A stretch of 18,465 bases of DNA, from the NCBI GenBank assembly GCA_023424475.1, contig JAFADX010000178.1, positions 1 to 18,465 of the forward strand, in the 5' to 3' direction. Within the stretch, counting starts at the first letter, position 1. Each line of letters starts with the position of its first letter. The DNA comes from Pseudomonadota bacterium (GTDB taxonomy: Bacteria; Pseudomonadota; Alphaproteobacteria; Acetobacterales; Acetobacteraceae). Below are positions 16,230-18,465 of this stretch, piece after piece. Under the pieces are notes generated by a model. That model had not been told where the DNA came from and ran no database searches. It saw only the letters and a program-made list of their open reading frames with translations. A program made the position numbers and the translations under genes.

Positions 16230-16550
16230 GGCAACCGACACGTGTGCCCCCGCTACGTCACGAGAAAATTGATCATGCACAACAAAACCGACGCAACCAG
16301 CGGAAACCGCACGGTATCGTGTTCCACAAATCGTGATGACGCATGCTGCAAAGCAGCGCATCCATCGTGAAACGGCTTCGCTGCCGGCCCATCCCGCCGG
16401 CATGGCGGCGGGTCGCTGCTCATCGCATCGCAATCGACCGCGATCCTCGATCGGGTGACACCGATTTGAGGCCGGTTTCACCGGCGGCGCGCATCACCGG
16501 GCAGGAATTTGAGTCCGGCTCAGGGAGGTCCAGGCCCGCCGGACCACCCT
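16230..16550. promoter_or_regulatory. Leader / intergenic region upstream of the giant gene
   Basis: 321 bp between the methyltransferase stop and the giant gene start. Base composition is visibly lower in GC than the flanks, particularly 16255-16375, with T-rich runs on the minus strand (GGTTTTGTTGTGCATGATC). This is the only long gap in front of the export cassette, so its promoter should lie here, but I found no convincing sigma-70 pair. Small hairpins are present: GCCGG-TTTCA-CCGGC (16471-16485), CCCGCCG-6-CGGCGGG (16393-16412) and GCTGC-AAA-GCAGC (16345-16357). None is followed by a T run on the minus strand, so I do not call a terminator for the methyltransferase. Confidence 0.35.
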
Positions 16551-17153
16551 TCAGCGGCGAAGGACGGCCCGCACCACTTCCGCCAGCCCCTGGTGCCGTG
16601 GCCCTTCATCCAGCGCCACCGTCCCTTCCAGCAGCTCCACCACTTCGAGCCCCGCGAAGTGCCTTTCCACCAGCGCGCGCGACCAGAGCAGCGAAACGTC
16701 CTTCGGCCCGCCGCTGCGCCGGCCTTCCTGCGCCGGCGTGAAGCATTCCATCACCAGCAGCCCGCCAGGCGCGAGCGCGCGCATCGCGCCGGCGCAGGCA
16801 GCCGCCCGGTCGGCCGGCGGCAGATGGACGAAGATCCAGGCGATCAGGTCGAAGCCGGCCTCGGGCCAGTCCCAGGCCGACAGGTCGGCGGTCACCGTGC
16901 ACAGCGGCACGCTCTGCCGTTCCGCCAAGGCCGCCGCCTTGGCCAGGCCGACGCCCGACCAATCCACCGATGTCGTCGCCAGCCCCTGGCCGGCGAGCCA
17001 GACCCCGTTGCGCCCTTCCCCGTCGCCCACCGCCAGCCCGCGCATGCCCGGCCGCAACCGATGCGCCTGCGAAAGCAGATAGAGGTTCGGTATCTCCCCG
17101 AACTGGAAGCCGCCGCCGGCATAGCGTTCATCCCAGGCGAGGGAGGTGCTCAT
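16551..17153 (-). CDS. Class I SAM-dependent methyltransferase (TehB-like family)
   Basis: A 200-residue soluble methyltransferase. The N-terminal WDERY-x(n)-G-x-IPN-x-YL pattern (7-25) is typical of small TehB/thiopurine-like enzymes. Motif I is LAVGDGEGRNGVWLA (40-54); the acidic residue ending strand 2 is Asp64 (TSVDWSGVGLAKA); motif II/III follows as VTADLSAW (87-94) and FDLIAWIFVHLPP (101-113); GGLLVMECFTPAQ (130-142) is motif post-III. SAM binding is therefore well supported; the acceptor substrate is not predictable. The ATG at 17153 overlaps the stop of the M23 peptidase (ATGA), indicating coupled translation. An open frame continues upstream to 17993, but it is the antisense-free alternate frame of the peptidase and is Arg/Ala-rich, so I do not accept the longer start. 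It has no evident functional link to the giant protein cassette. Confidence 0.92.
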   Translation of the reverse strand: MSTSLAWDERYAGGGFQFGEIPNLYLLSQAHRLRPGMRGLAVGDGEGRNGVWLAGQGLATTSVDWSGVGLAKAAALAERQSVPLCTVTADLSAWDWPEAGFDLIAWIFVHLPPADRAAACAGAMRALAPGGLLVMECFTPAQEGRRSGGPKDVSLLWSRALVERHFAGLEVVELLEGTVALDEGPRHQGLAEVVRAVLRR

Positions 17154-17959
17154 GCGGGCATCACCACCGGCTGCGGGTCGAGGAAGGTCTGGAACCAGGA
17201 CAGCGAGAAATGCAGGTGCGGCCCCGTCACCCGCCCGGTCGCGCCGGACAGCGCCACGCGCTCCCCCTTCGCGACCATCTGCCCTTCCCGCACCTCGATC
17301 GCCGAAAGATGCGCATAGAGCGTGTTCACCCCGTGCCCGTGGTCGATCACGACCAGGTTGCCGAAGAAGTGGAACCGGTCGGCGAGCGTCACCCGCCCCG
17401 CCGCTGCGGCCTTGAGCGGCGTGCCCGCCGGCACCGCGAAGTCGAGCCCGTAATGCGGCTGGCGCGGCTGGCCGTTCAGGATGCGCCGGCTGCCATAGAC
17501 ACCCGAGATCCGCCCCTGCGCTGGCGCGATGAACCCCTCGGCGAAGCCGGTCAGCGCGCTGTCCACCGCGCGCACGGCGCCGAGCTTCTCGCGCTCGCGC
17601 AGGATGCGCTGCAGCGTCTCCCGGTCGGGCGTCACCTGCGCGGGCGGCAGGCCGTTGATGCGCTGTTCCCGCCATTGCCGGCGGGCGATGGTCAGGCGGC
17701 GGTTCTCGCGGCGATTGTCGGCATGGGCGATGGCGAGCGTCGCATGCGGTCCCTGGTCGCGGCCGAAACCGAAGACGAAGATGCCGTCCATGGTGACGCG
17801 CAGCGCGCGGCCATCGAGGGCGGCCCGCGTGCCGGGCTCGCCGCGGCCGATGACGAAGCCGCCCTGGGCCAGGCCATCCTGGGTCAGCGTGACGGCGGCC
17901 GCCGCGGGGCGGGCGAGCAGCAGGGCGGGGGCGGCCAGAACGGCACGGCGCGCGACCAT
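17150..17959 (-). CDS. Secreted M23 (LytM-type) metallopeptidase
   Basis: A 269-residue exported peptidase expected to cut peptidoglycan peptide cross-links in the periplasm, or to act as a hydrolase activator. Residues 1-22 form a signal peptide (MVARRAVLAAPALLLARPAA). Residues 25-150 form a beta-rich N-terminal domain ending in a helix (TLQRILREREKL). The M23 domain spans about 151-255: zinc ligands His169 and Asp173 (HYGLDF), His217 (YAHLS) and the HLH pair His248/His250 (GPHLHF). All catalytic residues are present, so the enzyme should be active. The start ATG 17959 is chosen for the signal peptide; the frame remains open to 18112, but that extra part crosses the inverted repeats and is not coding-like. 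The start codon abuts a strong hairpin (17959-17979) that also contains the only GGAGG-like ribosome-binding sequence. The stop overlaps the methyltransferase ATG. Confidence 0.93.
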   Translation of the reverse strand: MVARRAVLAAPALLLARPAAAAVTLTQDGLAQGGFVIGRGEPGTRAALDGRALRVTMDGIFVFGFGRDQGPHATLAIAHADNRRENRRLTIARRQWREQRINGLPPAQVTPDRETLQRILREREKLGAVRAVDSALTGFAEGFIAPAQGRISGVYGSRRILNGQPRQPHYGLDFAVPAGTPLKAAAAGRVTLADRFHFFGNLVVIDHGHGVNTLYAHLSAIEVREGQMVAKGERVALSGATGRVTGPHLHFSLSWFQTFLDPQPVVMPA

Positions 17960-17979
17960 GGAGGGGCGCTGCCCCTCCA
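17959..17979. repeat. Perfect 9-bp hairpin at the start codon of the M23 gene
   Basis: Plus-strand arms TGGAGGGGC and GCCCCTCCA pair perfectly around loop GCT. On the transcribed strand the 5' arm holds GGAGGGG, the only Shine-Dalgarno-like element for the peptidase, and the 3' arm reaches the A of its ATG. In RNA the hairpin would hide the ribosome-binding site. It may equally be one copy of a palindrome family scattered between genes. Confidence 0.7.
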
Positions 17980-17987
17980 CACCTCCG

Positions 17988-18059
17988 CGCCAAAGGCCGA
18001 AAGGCCTGTGGGAACCGTCACCTGAATCCCGGTTTCCAAAGGCCTTTCGGCCTTTGGCG
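17988..18059. repeat. Long inverted repeat, 20-bp perfect arms
   Basis: The left arm CGCCAAAGGCCGAAAGGCCT (17988-18007) is the exact reverse complement of 18040-18059. The inner flanks continue the symmetry with one mismatch (GGGAACCG at 18010-18017 against CGGTTTCC at 18030-18037), leaving a loop of about 12 bases. Each arm also contains a GGCC-x(4)-GGCC mini-hairpin. It is too long for a plain terminator and has no T run. It resembles a REP/BIME-type or other non-coding mobile palindrome. Confidence 0.8.
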
Positions 18060-18068
18060 GGGAGAGGT

Positions 18069-18095
18069 CCGGAGAGAGGCAAGGCCCCTCTCCGG
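18069..18095. repeat. Hairpin downstream of xseA
   Basis: CCGGAGAG (18069-18076) pairs with CTCTCCGG (18088-18095); after one mismatch three more pairs close an AAG loop. It begins 13 bases after the xseA stop, so it could serve as an RNA 3'-end or terminator-like structure for xseA, but there is no U-tract. The GGAGAG/CTCTCC core echoes the hairpin at the M23 start. Confidence 0.6.
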
Positions 18096-18108
18096 TCATG
18101 CGAAGCCT

Positions 18109-18465
18109 TCACAGCAACGATCCCTGTTCCGGTGCCCTGCCCTTGCGCCGCGGCGCCGCGCCCTCGGCCTGGGCCCGCACCTCCCCATCCGCGAAGGTCA
18201 GCCGCAGCGCCTGCCCCGGCGCGATGCCTTTCGCCGCCGTCACCGCATGCCCTTCCGCATCGCGCACCAGGGCGAAGCCGCGTGCGAGAACGGATTGGTA
18301 GGACGCGCTTTCGAGCCGCGCGGAAAGACCCTCCAGCACCGCGCGCTTCTGCCGCACCAGCGCCTGCACGGGTGCCGGCGACAGCCGCGCGAGGGCCGGC
18401 GCCGCCGCCCGCGCATCCCGCTGCCGCCCCCAGGCGGCGGCCAGCCGGAGCGACAGCCCCTGCAC
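18109..18465 (-). CDS. xseA: Exodeoxyribonuclease VII large subunit, C-terminal part
   Basis: A partial gene: the 5' part lies beyond the right edge. The visible 118 residues are the C-terminal end of XseA, the subunit that carries the exonuclease VII active site and degrades single-stranded DNA in the cytoplasm together with XseB. Recognisable features are the Ala/Arg/Leu-rich coiled-coil end (residues 1-50 of the fragment, with LRLAAAWGRQRDARAAAPAL), the highly conserved family signature SYQSVLARGFALVRD (54-68), and the following small beta domain (APGQALRLTFADGEVRAQAEG, split as PGQALRL and FADGEV). The tail is basic and ends EQGSLL. The GTG at the extreme edge is an internal codon, not a start. 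The next gene downstream (M23 peptidase) is 149 bp away across three inverted repeats, so it may be a separate transcription unit. Confidence 0.93.
   Translation of the reverse strand: MQGLSLRLAAAWGRQRDARAAAPALARLSPAPVQALVRQKRAVLEGLSARLESASYQSVLARGFALVRDAEGHAVTAAKGIAPGQALRLTFADGEVRAQAEGAAPRRKGRAPEQGSLL

Noticed and set aside
11634..16370. A second very long plus-strand open frame of about 1580 codons
   Set aside because: Same explanation: an antisense mirror of the N-terminal half of the giant gene, with no recognisable domains.
16393..16412. Hairpin CCCGCCG-6-CGGCGGG as a terminator of the methyltransferase gene
   Set aside because: The stem is 139 bases past the stop and has no T run on the transcribed strand; stems of this size are common by chance at this GC content.
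16230..16481. Start of the giant protein at ATG 16481
   Set aside because: It would bury the LEERLLLAA motif 92 residues in and give a Cys/Trp-rich N-terminus from lower-GC leader DNA.
17154..17993. A 480-codon version of the methyltransferase
   Set aside because: The extra codons are an alternate frame of the M23 peptidase, which has a complete signal peptide and zinc site.

Overview
The window is GC-rich (about 70 % by eye) with the codon use of a high-GC alphaproteobacterium. The dense short palindromes of the GGAGGGGC..GCCCCTCC type between genes, and the residue signatures of the housekeeping genes, suggest an Acetobacteraceae-like organism (Roseomonas group). This taxonomic guess is inference. 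Every gene I can support lies on the minus strand, so transcription runs from high to low coordinates.

Right side (18465 to 16551): the 3' end of xseA (exonuclease VII large subunit), then a 149-bp intergenic region packed with three inverted repeats, then a secreted M23/LytM-type peptidase, and then a class I SAM-dependent methyltransferase whose ATG overlaps the peptidase stop. This is ordinary chromosomal background. A leader of about 320 bp with visibly lower GC (16230-16550) separates it from the next block.

Main block (16229 to the left edge): a tightly packed six-gene unit. It starts with a giant surface protein of about 3574 residues. Its N-terminus carries the short motif LEERLLLAA, a variant of the LEPR-XLL motif known from giant bacterial repeat proteins. 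The body is about four divergent DUF11/isopeptide-type beta modules followed by eight copies of a two-module repeat (period 873-987 bp), then a short Ig-like domain and a low-complexity tail. Next come a TolC-family outer-membrane channel, a small lipoprotein, an M50 site-2-type metalloprotease fused to a periplasmic-adaptor-like C-terminus, a periplasmic adaptor (HlyD/RND-MFP type), and the beginning of a further gene that runs off the window. Several junctions are ATGA overlaps or overlaps of tens of bases, so the unit is probably co-transcribed and partly translationally coupled.

Reading of the whole: the block looks like a dedicated export and surface-display cassette for its own giant adhesin-like protein. 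It has a channel and two adaptor-like proteins. In the visible part it has no ABC ATPase, no RND pump and no RTX repeats. The inner-membrane position that an ABC transporter would normally fill is occupied by a membrane metalloprotease. This assignment is inference from gene content and order; it is the part of the window most worth testing.
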